This document shows positions 17,778 to 28,341 of a stretch of DNA of 64,000 nt, piece by piece. Below the pieces are notes generated by a model that worked only from the letters and a program-made list of their open reading frames with translations, made no database searches and was not told the origin of the DNA. How positions within the stretch are numbered: the first letter of the stretch is position 1; every line of letters begins with the position of its first letter. Position numbers and translations under genes: made by a program. Source of the DNA: Helicobacter enhydrae (GTDB lineage: Bacteria > Campylobacterota > Campylobacteria > Campylobacterales > Helicobacteraceae); NCBI RefSeq assembly GCF_001693335.1, contig NZ_CP016503.1, forward strand, positions 682,001 to 746,000. The letters run 5' to 3'.

Positions 17778-19444
17778 GCCTCATCCTCAAAATGGTGTTT
17801 AAACATAATCTTGACCTTGCAATCACTGCAGCATTCCAAAGTCCTAAGCTTGGCAGAATCAGAAGCAAAAAACCCTGCCATTTTGTCTTTGATTTTCTCA
17901 ATCGCCCTTTTGGAGCCTATGGGTTTTTGGCACTCGATACAATGGAAAACCTCATCTTGTGCGACGACTTGCATCTCAAACCAAGAGGGATTGAGTGCGA
18001 TACCATCCAAATCAAGCTTGATCGCATCTTCTGGACAAGTCTCCACACAATACCCGCAAGTCGTGCAAAGATAGGGTTTGTATTGGAGTGAAAATTTGGA
18101 ATGATTGGCAGTGAGACAATCGACATTGCAAGACTCCACACAGCTCAAACACAAGGTGCATTTTTGTGCATCGACGCTGATTGTGCCATAGCGTATCATT
18201 TTGCCACTTTTGCCACTCTCCACACGCCCAAAATCCCCATCTTTGACCATAAACCTCAACCGCTCGGCAAAATGTTTGCGTTTGTGCTCATTTGGGCTTG
18301 GTGCATAAGAATACTGCACGATGGGTTGGGGCAAATGCTCGATCTTTCTTAGAGCCTCCACATCATTAGCCACCCAAATTGCATCTTGTTTGAAAATGTT
18401 TTGATAAATCGCATTGACTAGCTCAATCGCCTCTTGTGATGGGCGTGAAACCACTGGTGAAAAAAATATACAGCCATAGCCACTCTCTTGAGTGATACTC
18501 AACAAATGAAGCTCAGAAGGGAATTTCTCTCTAGGGATGATCAAAGGCGTCAAATGGGAGGGGATCTCATAATCCTGCAGAAGTGGCAAAAACTCCTCAG
18601 GTATCAACAGCACTGCTGTGTTGCGATAATACTTCAAGCCCTGCATCAAGCAATCAATCGTATAAGGAGCAAAATCAATCGCACCCGTAGGGCAAGTCGC
18701 CACACAACCCCCACAGCCTTTGCAATCGATTTGCGAAAACACTAGCTCCATCAGATTGTCATTTTTATCCACCCCAAAAGAAGGGCAGACATCTACGCAT
18801 TTGTGGCAATAGCCCTCTCCGTTTTTATCAGGACGCCTGTGATGGTATTGGCAGGAATTTGGATTGTATAAAATTGTCGTTTTGTAGCGGTATGTCCCCC
18901 TTCTATCAAGCAAAAGGCTCAACATCTCCTCTACATTATAAAAATCCTGCACGCTCACAATGCCTAGAAACTTCTCAAGTGTCGGGTTTTGCACAAATAG
19001 CACCGCTTGATCAAATCGGATTGTTTCACTGCGACACACAGCCTCAAACTCTCCGATTTTGCCACTCACACTGATGATGTCACTAGGATGGACCAACATA
19101 GGCAAAAAGCCCAAAGCCTGTGATTTGTCTATCAACTCTTGGCTATTGGCACCCTCATAGCCGATAATCAAAAGCTTCAAACCCACCTCTTGCTCTAGAA
19201 TCTTAAAAGGTGCATTGTCATAAATTGCAAGGCGATTTTGAAACATTTTGTAAATTTTATCAAGCTGGACTTGTGGGGCGTCTTGGGAATGTGAGAGATA
19301 CCAATCAATCTCTGGGGCATACATATCGCAATTTTTGTCTAGATTGGAAATCGCGTGATGGTTATGGTGAGAATTGAAGTGGATTTCTGAAAACTGCTCT
19401 GCAAGCTCTGGGGCGTAATGGTATGTGGTTGTCAGATTAAACAT
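17774..19444 (-). CDS. Four-cluster polyferredoxin of the fdh operon
   Basis: A 556-residue cytoplasmic iron-sulfur protein and first gene of the fdh operon. Two ferredoxin-like cluster pairs are visible: CHKCVDVCP with CKGCGGCVATCP mid-protein, and CTLCLSCVESC with CTTCGYCVETCP near residue 450. A C-terminal cysteine group (FHCIECQKP...CCSDC) looks like a zinc ribbon. Homologues sit beside FDH in other Campylobacterota, but I cannot name a defined role. It may give electrons for FDH maturation or link formate oxidation to another acceptor. Confidence 0.85.
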   Translation of the reverse strand: MFNLTTTYHYAPELAEQFSEIHFNSHHNHHAISNLDKNCDMYAPEIDWYLSHSQDAPQVQLDKIYKMFQNRLAIYDNAPFKILEQEVGLKLLIIGYEGANSQELIDKSQALGFLPMLVHPSDIISVSGKIGEFEAVCRSETIRFDQAVLFVQNPTLEKFLGIVSVQDFYNVEEMLSLLLDRRGTYRYKTTILYNPNSCQYHHRRPDKNGEGYCHKCVDVCPSFGVDKNDNLMELVFSQIDCKGCGGCVATCPTGAIDFAPYTIDCLMQGLKYYRNTAVLLIPEEFLPLLQDYEIPSHLTPLIIPREKFPSELHLLSITQESGYGCIFFSPVVSRPSQEAIELVNAIYQNIFKQDAIWVANDVEALRKIEHLPQPIVQYSYAPSPNEHKRKHFAERLRFMVKDGDFGRVESGKSGKMIRYGTISVDAQKCTLCLSCVESCNVDCLTANHSKFSLQYKPYLCTTCGYCVETCPEDAIKLDLDGIALNPSWFEMQVVAQDEVFHCIECQKPIGSKRAIEKIKDKMAGFFASDSAKLRTLECCSDCKVKIMFKHHFEDEA

Positions 19445-19539
19445 AATAACTCTTCTTAGTTTTATCTTAATTTTTTTGGTAAGTTATTATAACTTAATTA
19501 CAAGCTAGAATCCGTAACGCACAACAAACAAAAGCCCAC

Positions 19540-20757
19540 CTATTCATTGCGTAGCACTTCAAGTAGATTGATTTTTGAAGCTCTGTTTGCAGGATAATAA
19601 GCCGAAAATAGCACGATCACAATGCTTCCCAACGCGATCAAAGCAAAATCTAGCAAAGAGAAATCTAATGGCAATTTTGTCGTGCCATAGACATTTGCAG
19701 GTAATGAAACAATAGGGAATTTATCTAGGATTTTCATCGCCACAAACGCTAGAACAAAACCAAACAAAATCCCCGCCATTCCGATACTATTGCCCAAAAC
19801 AAAAAAAGACTTTTTGATTTCTTTCTGACTTGCCCCCATACTCAAAAGCAACGCGATCTCTTTGCGTCGATTCATAATCACCATCAAAAGCGAACTGATA
19901 ATGTTGAGTGAAGCCATCAAAATAATCAGCAACAAAACGATGAACAATGCCCGTTTTTCAAGCTCCATTGCAGAAAACAAATTGCCATTTTGGTGCCACC
20001 ACCCCTCTACATAATAAGAATAACCAAACCTTTGTTTCAAAAATTTGGCAATACGCTCATAATCTTGCAAAGGTTGTGCAGAATCAATATGGATCCCATC
20101 ATAAAGATTATCAGCGATGTTACGCACCTTTTGCAGGGATTGCAAACTCGTGTAGCCATAGGCACGATCATAAGCACCAATCCCTGAATGAAAAAACCCC
20201 TGCACTTCAAATCGTTTGCTAACAGGCGTGAAGCCTATACTATGTGGGACAAGCTCTGTGAAAAAAAGGATGACCTTTTGCTTGGGCTTGATCCCAAACC
20301 CCTCATCAAACTCACGCCCCAAAACCAAACCAAAATCCTTCAAATCTTGGGCATTTGTATCAACAAGCGTTTGTTTGAGGATCGGGTTGATCTCTGATTC
20401 TTGTGCAAAATCTACGCCAAAAATCACAGCAGGATTGATCCCATAAGGAGTTTTGATCAACGCGTGGGAACGCACATAAGGGCTAAATCTAAGATCTGGA
20501 AACTCTATCTGCAACGAATAGAGCAAATCTTGTGGCACCAACGCTCCTTTCAGAGATTTCACGCTCAATGGGTAATTCATCAGCATAATTTTTTCTCGAA
20601 ATTCCTTAGAAACGCCATTCATAATCGCCATCGCCACACATAGCACCATCACCCCAATCCCAATCCCCAAAAACGCCAAAAGTGCCGTGACAAAAATAAA
20701 AGGCTGGGTGCGATCTAGTTTGAGATATTTGGGAAGCAGAAAAAAAGCAAGTTTCAT
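19540..20757 (-). CDS. Lipoprotein-releasing ABC transporter permease (LolC/LolE type)
   Basis: A 405-residue inner-membrane permease of the LolCDE system, which extracts lipoproteins and hands them to LolA. One N-terminal membrane helix, a periplasmic MacB-like domain of about 200 residues, and three C-terminal FtsX-type helices (for example [20 protein letters not shown]) are visible. ATG at 20757 is selected because it overlaps the secA stop (ATGA) and gives the family N-terminus. As in other epsilonproteobacteria, a single permease probably replaces the LolC/LolE pair. lolA is nearby. Confidence 0.9.
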   Translation of the reverse strand: MKLAFFLLPKYLKLDRTQPFIFVTALLAFLGIGIGVMVLCVAMAIMNGVSKEFREKIMLMNYPLSVKSLKGALVPQDLLYSLQIEFPDLRFSPYVRSHALIKTPYGINPAVIFGVDFAQESEINPILKQTLVDTNAQDLKDFGLVLGREFDEGFGIKPKQKVILFFTELVPHSIGFTPVSKRFEVQGFFHSGIGAYDRAYGYTSLQSLQKVRNIADNLYDGIHIDSAQPLQDYERIAKFLKQRFGYSYYVEGWWHQNGNLFSAMELEKRALFIVLLLIILMASLNIISSLLMVIMNRRKEIALLLSMGASQKEIKKSFFVLGNSIGMAGILFGFVLAFVAMKILDKFPIVSLPANVYGTTKLPLDFSLLDFALIALGSIVIVLFSAYYPANRASKINLLEVLRNE

Positions 20758-23246
20758 TGTTTTTGAGCTAGAAGCCCCTTTTTGGGACCACTTTTGCCGT
20801 GACATTGCTTGTATTTTTTGCCACTGCCACAAGGGCACATATCATTTCTTGCGGTTTTGTTGCCAAAGAGTGGGGCGGATTGCTCAAGTTTCTTTTTGGC
20901 TTTTTGATTGGCTTCTTCTTGATGGGGTTGCAATTTGAGCCAATGCAAGATCTTCAAAGTCTCGCTTTTGAGTAAGGCTCGGAACTCCAAGAAAAGATTG
21001 TAGCTCTCTTTTTTGTATTCCACCAATGGATCTTTTTGGTTGTATCCTCTCAAACCGATTCCTGTTTTGAGATTGTCCATCATATACAAATGCTCACGCC
21101 AAGCATTGTCTAGAGTTTGCAGATACACGAGGCGTTCGATTTCTTGACGCGCACCTGCATCAATCATACTCATTTTTTGATCATATTTTTGGGTGAGTTG
21201 CTCCACAATCGTATCGCACAACGCTTCTGTATCATCAAGGCTCTGGATGTTTTCTAGCTCAATCCCAAACGCTTCTTTGAAATGAGGGGCGATTTGCTCC
21301 ACATCATCAATCTCTTGCAAGATTTGTCCTACAAGCTCTTTTTGATCTTGTGCAATCCTTTCATCAATCGCATAATTCTCATCTAGAAGCTGGTTTCTCA
21401 AGCTATACACCGCCTTGCGTTGCTCGTTTGCCACATCATCATACTCTAGCAAATGCTTCCTTGATTCAAAATGCAAACTCTCGACCTTTTTTTGAGCATT
21501 TTCAACGGTTCTTGTCACCAAAGAGGACTCGATATGCTCCCCCTCTTTCATCCCAAGCTTTTCCATCACATTTTTAAACTTATCAGATCCAAAGATTCTG
21601 AGCAAATTATCCTCTAAACTCAAATAAAACTGACTGACACCCGGATCCCCTTGTCGCCCACTACGCCCCCTAAGCTGATTGTCAATCCTACGGCTCTCGT
21701 GTCGCTCCGTGCCAATGATATACAATCCCCCAAGCTCACGAATCTCATCATCAATCTTGATATCCACACCACGCCCTGCCATATTGGTCGCAATCGTCAC
21801 GGCTCCCTTTTTCCCTGCGTCTTTGATGATCTCTGCCTCTTTTGTGTGTTGTTTGGCATTCAAAACCGTATGTGGCACTCGGCGTTGCTTCAGCAATTCG
21901 TGCAACAACTCACTTTTTTGGATACTTGCAGTCCCAACAAGGACAGGCTGTCCTTTTTGATATAGCTCCTCAATCTTGGCGACCACGGCGTCAAATTTTT
22001 CTTTTTCACTTTTGTAAATCAAGTCATTCAAATCTTTGCGTTGCACCGGAATATTTGTAGGGATACTCACAACATCAAGATTGTAAATCTGCAAAAACTC
22101 TCCTGCCTCTGTTTGTGCAGTTCCTGTCATACCTGCAAGCTTGTCATACAAACGGAAGTAATTTTGAAAAGTAATATCAGCTAGAGTTTGGCTCTCTTCT
22201 TTGATGGCGACATTTTCTTTGGCTTCTATGGCTTGATGCAATCCCTCGCTAAAACGCCTACCCTCACTCAAACGCCCTGTGAATTCATCAACAATCACCA
22301 CCTCACCATTGGCAAGAACATAATCTTTGTCTTTGATGAAAAGATAATTTGCTTTGAGTGCTTGGTCTAGATGATGAGCCAAAGAGGCGTTTTCGATATT
22401 GTAGAGATTATCCACTCCAAATAGTTGTTCTGCCTTTTGTATGCCCTCTTCGGTGAGCAGTATCACACGGCTTTTCTCATCGATATTGAAATCTTTTTCA
22501 TTCTCAAGCTTTTGGGCTACGCTATTGGCAAGCTGATAGTTTTCCATTTTTTTGTTGGTGGGTCCCGAAATGATAAGCGGCGTGCGTGCCTCATCAATCA
22601 AAATCGAATCCACCTCATCAATAATGGCAAAATAATGGACTTTTTGGGTTTTTTGCTCCAAAGAATATTTCATATTGTCACGCAAATAATCGAAGCCAAA
22701 CTCATTGTTGGTGCCATAAACAATGTCAGAGGCATAAATCTGCACACGCTCTTCTTCCCCCACATCAGAGGTGATTGCCCCCACAGAATAACCCAAAAAC
22801 TCATAAAGCTCTTTGAGATCTTGTGCGTCCCTCTTGGCAAGATAATCATTGACGGTTACGATATGGACACTTTTGCCCACCATCGCATTCAAAGAAGCTG
22901 CTAGAGAAGCCACTAGGGTTTTCCCCTCCCCTGTTTTCATCTCTGCAATCTTGCCATCGTGAAGCACCATTCCACCAATAAGTTGCACATCGTGATGACG
23001 CTTGTCATACAAACGACGACTAGCCTCTCTAGTGATTGCAAAACTATCATTGAGCACATCTTCCAAACATGCCCCCTGCTCTAGCACCCTATTTTTCAAT
23101 GCCAAAAATGCACTTTTTAGCTCCTCATCGCTCAAACTTTGATACTGCGATTCTAGCACATTGATTGCTTTTACTCTTTTTTCGTATGTTTTTAGCATTC
23201 TAGAATTACGCGTTCCAAAAATCGCACCAAAAATTGTTCCAAACAT
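20754..23246 (-). CDS. secA: Preprotein translocase ATPase SecA
   Basis: An 830-residue SecA, the motor of Sec-dependent export. Walker A is MKTGEGKT near residue 105, and Walker B is [17 protein letters not shown]. The NBD2 segment [12 protein letters not shown] and the C-terminal zinc motif [14 protein letters not shown], which binds SecB or phospholipid, are visible. Length is normal. It is divergent from lolA and coupled to the Lol permease downstream. Confidence 0.98.
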   Translation of the reverse strand: MFGTIFGAIFGTRNSRMLKTYEKRVKAINVLESQYQSLSDEELKSAFLALKNRVLEQGACLEDVLNDSFAITREASRRLYDKRHHDVQLIGGMVLHDGKIAEMKTGEGKTLVASLAASLNAMVGKSVHIVTVNDYLAKRDAQDLKELYEFLGYSVGAITSDVGEEERVQIYASDIVYGTNNEFGFDYLRDNMKYSLEQKTQKVHYFAIIDEVDSILIDEARTPLIISGPTNKKMENYQLANSVAQKLENEKDFNIDEKSRVILLTEEGIQKAEQLFGVDNLYNIENASLAHHLDQALKANYLFIKDKDYVLANGEVVIVDEFTGRLSEGRRFSEGLHQAIEAKENVAIKEESQTLADITFQNYFRLYDKLAGMTGTAQTEAGEFLQIYNLDVVSIPTNIPVQRKDLNDLIYKSEKEKFDAVVAKIEELYQKGQPVLVGTASIQKSELLHELLKQRRVPHTVLNAKQHTKEAEIIKDAGKKGAVTIATNMAGRGVDIKIDDEIRELGGLYIIGTERHESRRIDNQLRGRSGRQGDPGVSQFYLSLEDNLLRIFGSDKFKNVMEKLGMKEGEHIESSLVTRTVENAQKKVESLHFESRKHLLEYDDVANEQRKAVYSLRNQLLDENYAIDERIAQDQKELVGQILQEIDDVEQIAPHFKEAFGIELENIQSLDDTEALCDTIVEQLTQKYDQKMSMIDAGARQEIERLVYLQTLDNAWREHLYMMDNLKTGIGLRGYNQKDPLVEYKKESYNLFLEFRALLKSETLKILHWLKLQPHQEEANQKAKKKLEQSAPLFGNKTARNDMCPCGSGKKYKQCHGKSGPKKGLLAQKQ

Positions 23247-23371
23247 CGCTCACCGCCTTTATGACAAAATATCCAAATGACTTAAAACTCTAAAATTATG
23301 AGAATCAAATATAATTTCAAATATTTTATTCTAACACAAGCACTTCAAAAGTGTGTGATTAAAGGTCCAAA

Positions 23372-23884
23372 ATGAAAAAGTTTTTATTAATTTTAGCTTT
23401 AAGCAATGCCTTATTTTCTCTTAATCAAAAGATTAAAAGTTTGCAGGCAGACTTTGAACAAACCATTCAAGACAATCAAATCATCTATCAAGGCAAAATG
23501 TATATCCAAAGCTCCAATCTAGCCAAATGGGAATATCTCACCCCTCTCAAAAAGGAGATTTATATCATTCAAGATACACTGATTTCTTATGAGCCAAACC
23601 TCTCTCAAGTCACCTTCACCCCAATCAAACAACAGCTTGATTTTCTCTCCATCATTCAACACGCCAAGCAAGATCCCCAAAACCCCAACCTCTACTTCTC
23701 AACAATCAATCAAACCCTCTATCGTCTGCACACTAGCGAGGGGATTCCCACCACACTACAATATCAAGATACGCTCGGTAATGAAGTATTGATTAAGCTC
23801 AAAAATGTCAAAATCAACCCAACATTTCCCAAAAATTTCTTTGATTTTACACCTCCAAAGGGAGTAGATGTGATTAAAGAGTGA
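23372..23884 (+). CDS. lolA: Outer-membrane lipoprotein carrier protein LolA
   Basis: A 170-residue periplasmic chaperone with a short signal peptide (MKKFLLILALSNALFS), then the LolA signature IKSLQADFEQTI and KWEYLTPLKKEIYI strands. It shuttles lipoproteins from the Lol ABC transporter, whose permease gene lies on the other side of secA. AAAGG lies before the ATG. The length is slightly short for the family but complete. Confidence 0.92.
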   Translation: MKKFLLILALSNALFSLNQKIKSLQADFEQTIQDNQIIYQGKMYIQSSNLAKWEYLTPLKKEIYIIQDTLISYEPNLSQVTFTPIKQQLDFLSIIQHAKQDPQNPNLYFSTINQTLYRLHTSEGIPTTLQYQDTLGNEVLIKLKNVKINPTFPKNFFDFTPPKGVDVIKE

Positions 23885-23934
23885 AGTTTTAGATAAGATG
23901 ATGTTTTGATTTTATAAATGATAAGAGGTGTATT

Positions 23935-25461
23935 TTGCAATATAGTAATCTTTTGTTGAGCTTGTCAGCTCCGCTTGTTGTGATTTTGATGGTTTTATGG
24001 ACCAAAAAAATCATTCCTTCGCTATTGGTGGGGATTGTTTTGGGTGGAGCTATCATCCATCGTGGTGATTTTTGGGAAATTTTGGGATACATTTATCACA
24101 AGTTTTCATCGGTTTTTTACACCTTTGGTGAGCAAGGGTTTGAGCTAAATTGGGAAAAGCTTTATATTTTTTTGTTTTTGATCTTTTTGGGCATCTTGTC
24201 AGAGATGATTATCCGGTCTGGGGGGATTGGTGCTTTTGTGCAATGGGCAAGAGGCAAAATCAAAGATACGCGTAGTTCAGAAATCGTAGTCTTCATCGCT
24301 GGGGTGATTATTTTTATCGATGATTATTTCAATGCCCTCACGGTGGGACAGATCACCCAACCATTCAATCATCTCAATTATTCTAGCAAGGAGCGATTTG
24401 CCTATATCGTAGATAGCACTTCTGCTCCGATATGCATCATCATCCCTTTCTCTAGCTGGGGTGCTTATATCGTTGGACTACTCTCTGAGAGCCTACCACC
24501 AAACACTTCTGGAGCATTGCTTGTTCTACTAGAATGCACTCTTAGCAATTTCTATGCTTGGTTTGCCTTGCTTGGCGTGATCCTCACAATTTGGTGGCAA
24601 ATCAACCTCCCCGTAATGCAAAAAAACTTCAATGTCGGTTCAGCCTCCGCCTCACAACATCAAGAGGAAATCCCATCAGGCTCTATCTCAATGCTTTTTG
24701 TCCCAATACTAGTTTTGATCGTGTCTATCATTTTTATGATTTTTTACACAGGTTGCAAATCAAGTCAATCAAGTGAAATACTCAAAATACTCGATGCCAC
24801 AGACACTTATTATTCCCTCTTTGTTGGTGGAATCGTTGCACTTGCAGTTGCTTTTGTGATGTCGTTGAGAATCAAAAATCTCAACTATGCCCAAATCTGT
24901 TTGAGAGGCGTTAAATCAATGTGCCCTGCGATTGTTATTTTGATTTTTGCTGCTGTGATTGGCTCAGTGATCAAAGATCTCAAAACAGGAGAGCAACTTG
25001 CATTTGTCGCAAAAGAGTTCCTAAGCCAAGAGAGCCTCAAGCTTCTCCCTATCTTTTTGTTTTGTATCTCTGCTTTTATCGCTTTTGCGACAGGGACAAG
25101 CTGGGGGTGCTTTGCGATTATGATTCCTATTGCGATTGAGTTTTCGCTTCAAGGTGGCACAAATAGCATTTTTGCGATTTCTGCGGTGTTGGCTGGTGCG
25201 GTGTATGGGGATCATACTTCACCAATGTCAGATACGACTATCCTATCCTCTGTCGGCACAGGATGCTCTCTACAAAGCCACTTCATCACGCAACTCCCTT
25301 ATGCTGGGATCTCTGCGGGATGTGCTTTGCTAGGATTTATGATGCTAAGCTTCACCCAAAGTGTGGCACTTGCATTTTTGGGCAGTGGCATTGTGTTTCT
25401 AGGGATCTTCTATGCACTCAAGCAAAGATTCTCTCAAGATTTAGGCAATATCAAAGCCTAG
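23935..25461 (+). CDS. NhaC-family Na+/H+ antiporter
   Basis: A 508-residue membrane protein with about twelve hydrophobic segments of the NhaC/arsenite-permease fold. Conserved motifs are FIDDYFNALTVG, the central STSAPICIIIPFSSWGAY and the C-terminal ATGTSWGCFAIMIP plus YGDHTSPMSDTTILSS, which match the NhaC family. The start is a TTG at 23935 after AAGAGG, because the only nearby GTG frame closes at once. It may import or exchange sodium or an organic substrate for protons. No operon partner is clear; thrC follows. Confidence 0.88.
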   Translation: MQYSNLLLSLSAPLVVILMVLWTKKIIPSLLVGIVLGGAIIHRGDFWEILGYIYHKFSSVFYTFGEQGFELNWEKLYIFLFLIFLGILSEMIIRSGGIGAFVQWARGKIKDTRSSEIVVFIAGVIIFIDDYFNALTVGQITQPFNHLNYSSKERFAYIVDSTSAPICIIIPFSSWGAYIVGLLSESLPPNTSGALLVLLECTLSNFYAWFALLGVILTIWWQINLPVMQKNFNVGSASASQHQEEIPSGSISMLFVPILVLIVSIIFMIFYTGCKSSQSSEILKILDATDTYYSLFVGGIVALAVAFVMSLRIKNLNYAQICLRGVKSMCPAIVILIFAAVIGSVIKDLKTGEQLAFVAKEFLSQESLKLLPIFLFCISAFIAFATGTSWGCFAIMIPIAIEFSLQGGTNSIFAISAVLAGAVYGDHTSPMSDTTILSSVGTGCSLQSHFITQLPYAGISAGCALLGFMMLSFTQSVALAFLGSGIVFLGIFYALKQRFSQDLGNIKA

Positions 25462-25491
25462 ATCCAATCAACCCAACACAAAAGGCTAACA

Positions 25492-26946
25492 ATGGACAAT
25501 CGCATCTTTTTTCAAACGCGTGGAGATATAGACAACAAAAACACATCTTTTGAGGATGCCATTTTGCACCCACAGGCTGATTTTGGTGGGCTACACACTC
25601 TCAAAGATTTTGCCCCTCTTGCATTATCCTCACTTATCGATCTTGATTACAAAGAGCTTTGTTTTGCTATTTTTGAACATCTCCATTTGCAAACAGATTT
25701 TTTATCTCAAGCCATTCAACGCTATGAGACTTTCGACAACCCTACCAACCCTGCTCCGCTGACACATTTCTCACCGACTTTGCATATCCAAGAACTCTAC
25801 CACGGACCCTCAAGAGCGTTCAAAGATATGGCACTCCAACCCTTAGCTTCATTGTTTGGCTCCATCACCCCAAAAGAACGCTATCTGATTCTCACTGCAA
25901 CAAGTGGGGACACAGGTCCTGCGACACTAGAAAGCTTCAAGGGGATGGACAATATCAATGTCGTATGTTTCTACCCTCATCTTGGCACAAGCGATGTCCA
26001 AAGACTGCAAATGACGACACAAAACGCCTCCAATCTCAAAGTTTTGCCTATCTATGGAGATTTTGACACAGCACAAAACATTCTCAAAACCCTGCTCAAT
26101 GATACGGAGTTTGTCGCAATGCTCAAGGAGCAACATATCGCCGTTTCGGCGGCTAACTCTGTCAATTTTGGGCGTATTGCGTTTCAAATCATTTATCACA
26201 TTTGGGGTTATTTGCAACTATGCAAACAACGACACATCGAGCTTAGCGATGAGATTTATAGTGTCATTCCTAGTGGAAACTTCGGCAATGCACTAGGGGC
26301 GTTTTATGCCAAAATGATGGGGGTGCCATTCCGCAAAATCATCATCGCAAGTAACACCAACAACATCCTCACAGAGTGGATTACAACAGGAATCTATGAC
26401 ATTTCTAGCAAATCACTCTTGCAAACCCATTCTCCCGCTATGGATATTCTCAAAAGCTCCAACACAGAACGCGTTCTCTTCGCACTATATGGAGAGCGAC
26501 GCACCAAAGACTTGATGCAACAACTTGACAAGGACAAAAAATACCAGCTCACTCCATCAGAATTGAGCCAACTGCGAATGTATTTTGATGCGTTCTACTG
26601 CGATGACACAGAATGTCTAGAAACCATCAAAGAATATGCACAATCCCATCACATCATCGATCCGCACACGGCAGTGGCACTTTTTTGTGCCAAAAAACTC
26701 CCCAAAGATTCTCAAACGCTTGTTTGCTCCACTGCAGAATGGAGCAAGTTTAGCCCGACTATTGCATTTGCGCTCACAGGTCAGCATCTCAGCGATCAAG
26801 AAGCGATTGCTTTTTTGCAAACAACATACAAACTCCCGCTCCACCACTCTATCGCCAAACTCTTTGAAGTGCAAGAGCGAGAGCCCACTCCACTCCAATC
26901 CCAAGAAGTCAAAGATGCGATTTGCCAATGGTTGCAAACCCGATAA
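25492..26946 (+). CDS. thrC: Threonine synthase
   Basis: A 484-residue PLP enzyme that turns O-phosphohomoserine into threonine. The PLP lysine is K111 in GPSRAFKDMAL. The phosphate-binding loop TATSGDTGPA and the cofactor segment SGNFGNALG are present, and the length is that of the long (class II, E. coli/yeast-like) branch with its extended C-terminal domain. It starts 30 bases after the antiporter gene and is followed by an intrinsic terminator. Confidence 0.96.
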   Translation: MDNRIFFQTRGDIDNKNTSFEDAILHPQADFGGLHTLKDFAPLALSSLIDLDYKELCFAIFEHLHLQTDFLSQAIQRYETFDNPTNPAPLTHFSPTLHIQELYHGPSRAFKDMALQPLASLFGSITPKERYLILTATSGDTGPATLESFKGMDNINVVCFYPHLGTSDVQRLQMTTQNASNLKVLPIYGDFDTAQNILKTLLNDTEFVAMLKEQHIAVSAANSVNFGRIAFQIIYHIWGYLQLCKQRHIELSDEIYSVIPSGNFGNALGAFYAKMMGVPFRKIIIASNTNNILTEWITTGIYDISSKSLLQTHSPAMDILKSSNTERVLFALYGERRTKDLMQQLDKDKKYQLTPSELSQLRMYFDAFYCDDTECLETIKEYAQSHHIIDPHTAVALFCAKKLPKDSQTLVCSTAEWSKFSPTIAFALTGQHLSDQEAIAFLQTTYKLPLHHSIAKLFEVQEREPTPLQSQEVKDAICQWLQTR

Positions 26947-26964
26947 TCTCCTTCTGCACCCCTT

Positions 26965-26991
26965 GCCAAATGCCGCTAGATTTGGCTTTTT
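26965..26991 (+). terminator. Intrinsic terminator after thrC
   Basis: GCCAAAT pairs with ATTTGGC around an 8-base loop and is followed directly by TTTTTG. Confidence 0.75.
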
Positions 26992-27023
26992 GATGCAAAT
27001 TTCAACAAAATATGCAAAATCTA

Positions 27024-27052
27024 TTGACTTTGGCAAACAAAAAAAATATAAT
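27024..27052 (+). promoter_or_regulatory. Sigma70 promoter of the tRNA cluster
   Basis: TTGACT and TATAAT separated by exactly 17 bases, the closest match to the full consensus seen in the window. The start is expected near 27059, about a dozen bases before the tRNA-Lys gene. Confidence 0.85.
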
Positions 27053-27071
27053 TACACTTTTTTAACGAAAT

Positions 27072-27147
27072 GACCCGTTAGCTCAGTCGGTAGAGCAACT
27101 CCCTTTTAAGGAGTGGGCCGTTGGTTCGAATCCAACACGGGTCACCA
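27072..27147 (+). tRNA. tRNA-Lys (TTT)
   Basis: The acceptor GACCCGT pairs with ACGGGTC, and the anticodon loop is CTTTTAA. The T loop is TTCGAAT, and CCA is encoded. First of five tRNA genes on the plus strand. Confidence 0.97.
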
Positions 27148-27177
27148 TTATTTTTGGGTTTAATCAATTTGATAAGT

Positions 27178-27252
27178 GGCCCCTTCATCTAGCGGTTAGG
27201 ATACCACCCTTTCACGGTGGCTACAGGGGTTCGAGTCCCCTAGGGGTCACCA
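27178..27252 (+). tRNA. tRNA-Glu (TTC), first copy
   Basis: The acceptor GGCCCCT pairs with AGGGGTC (one G-T pair), and the anticodon loop is CTTTCAC. The T stem is AGGGG/CCCCT, and CCA is encoded. This is the ordinary tRNA-Glu; compare the variant at 27478. Confidence 0.97.
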
Positions 27253-27287
27253 CTTTACTTCAAACAATTTGGTGATTTTTAGAATTT

Positions 27288-27363
27288 GGTCGCTTAGCTC
27301 AGTTGGTAGAGCGCCACCCTTACAAGGTGGATGCCATAGGTTCGAGTCCTATAGCGACCACCA
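27288..27363 (+). tRNA. tRNA-Val (TAC)
   Basis: The acceptor GGTCGCT pairs with AGCGACC, the anticodon loop is CTTACAA, and CCA is encoded. Confidence 0.97.
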
Positions 27364-27382
27364 TATCATCTCCTCAGATTCT

Positions 27383-27459
27383 GGAGCGGTAGTTCAGCTG
27401 GTTAGAATACCTGCCTGTCACGCAGGGGGTCGCGGGTTCGAGCCCCGTCCGCTCCGCCA
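27383..27459 (+). tRNA. tRNA-Asp (GTC)
   Basis: The acceptor GGAGCGG pairs with CCGCTCC, the anticodon loop is CTGTCAC, the discriminator is G, and CCA is encoded. Confidence 0.97.
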
Positions 27460-27477
27460 TTACTTCAAACACTTTAC

Positions 27478-27553
27478 GACCCTTTCATCTAGTGGCCAAG
27501 GATACTACCCTTTCCAGGTAGGAACAGAAGTTCGAATCTTCTAAGGGTCGCCA
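27478..27553 (+). tRNA. tRNA-Glu-like (TTC), variant copy
   Basis: The cloverleaf is complete: acceptor GACCCTT/AAGGGTC, anticodon stem CTACC/GGTAG, T stem AGAAG/CTTCT, CCA encoded. The anticodon loop is CTTTCCA, so the anticodon is TTC, but position 37 is C, whereas nearly all tRNAs have a purine there and the first tRNA-Glu has A. It also differs in discriminator (G) and acceptor pairs. It is either a second isoacceptor with altered charging or decoding, or a decaying copy. Confidence 0.8.
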
Positions 27554-27886
27554 CAAAACTCAAATCCGTCCAAAAAGGATTGATTGGCTAACCTCGCTCA
27601 CTGCAAAACCTAAATGTCTTTAGAACTTTGCTTCAATCGAGTGTCGGAATATCTTTGTCCAATGCTGTTTGTCAGGGATTTTGGGCTTAACTTGATATGT
27701 TGAAATTAGTTTGTAAAACACAGATTTTGTGGTGATTCTAGAATCTCTTGGATTCTCTCTTTTGGGGGTTTGTTTTGCAAAAGCACATTTCCTAGTTTTT
27801 CAAACACGGCTTGGAGCTTTCTTTTTTAATCTTGGCTTGAGCGAAGCACCCTTTATGCAATTCTAGAATCCCCTAGGATCTCTCTT

Positions 27887-28005
27887 AAGGGGGTCAAGGG
27901 GAACTTAGGGCAGCGTTCCCCTTATCCCCCTTAACAACCCCCATAACCCCAGCATTGCATTAGCAAGGCTCGTTCAAGATTACATTGACTTGGAATCTTT
28001 TTTGG
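27887..28005. repeat. G4 unit A, copy 3 (inverted)
   Basis: The minus strand of 27918-27950 carries the same four G runs and loops as the other unit A copies. The hairpin pairs 27887-27904 with 27914-27933, here with an altered loop. The conserved flank lies to the right, as expected for an inverted copy. Confidence 0.8.
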
Positions 28006-28270
28006 TTCTACAAGGTTGGTTTGGTTAGCGGTTTTCTTTGCCCTTATAACTTGGTGGGGTTTTTGTGTTTTTAGGAGTTTTTAAAAAATTGCAAAGAGAT
28101 TCTAAAGATTCCAAGAATTGGTAAAGAAATACAAGAATCTAGAATCAAAGTTTTTCAAAAAGATTTCAAAGATTCTAAGAATCTAGATTCAAATCAATAA
28201 ACAAGAATCAAACTCAAAACACCAAAGAATCAAAACAAAGTCAAAGTAATGTGGGTAACACACAAAAAGC

Positions 28271-28341
28271 GGGCAGGGGTTTGGGGGATTTTAAGGGGGA
28301 TAAGGGGGGTGCCTCGCAATAAACCCCCTTGTCCCCCTTAT
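28271..28341. repeat. G4 unit B, copy 2 (inverted)
   Basis: Plus-strand 28276-28309 has G runs of 4, 5, 5 and 6 with spacers of 3, 7 and 4 bases. The paired arm AAACCCCCTTGTCCCCCTT follows. Confidence 0.8.

Noticed and set aside
27269-27544. Open frame across the tRNA cluster
   Set aside because: It overlaps three tRNA genes and is a chance frame.
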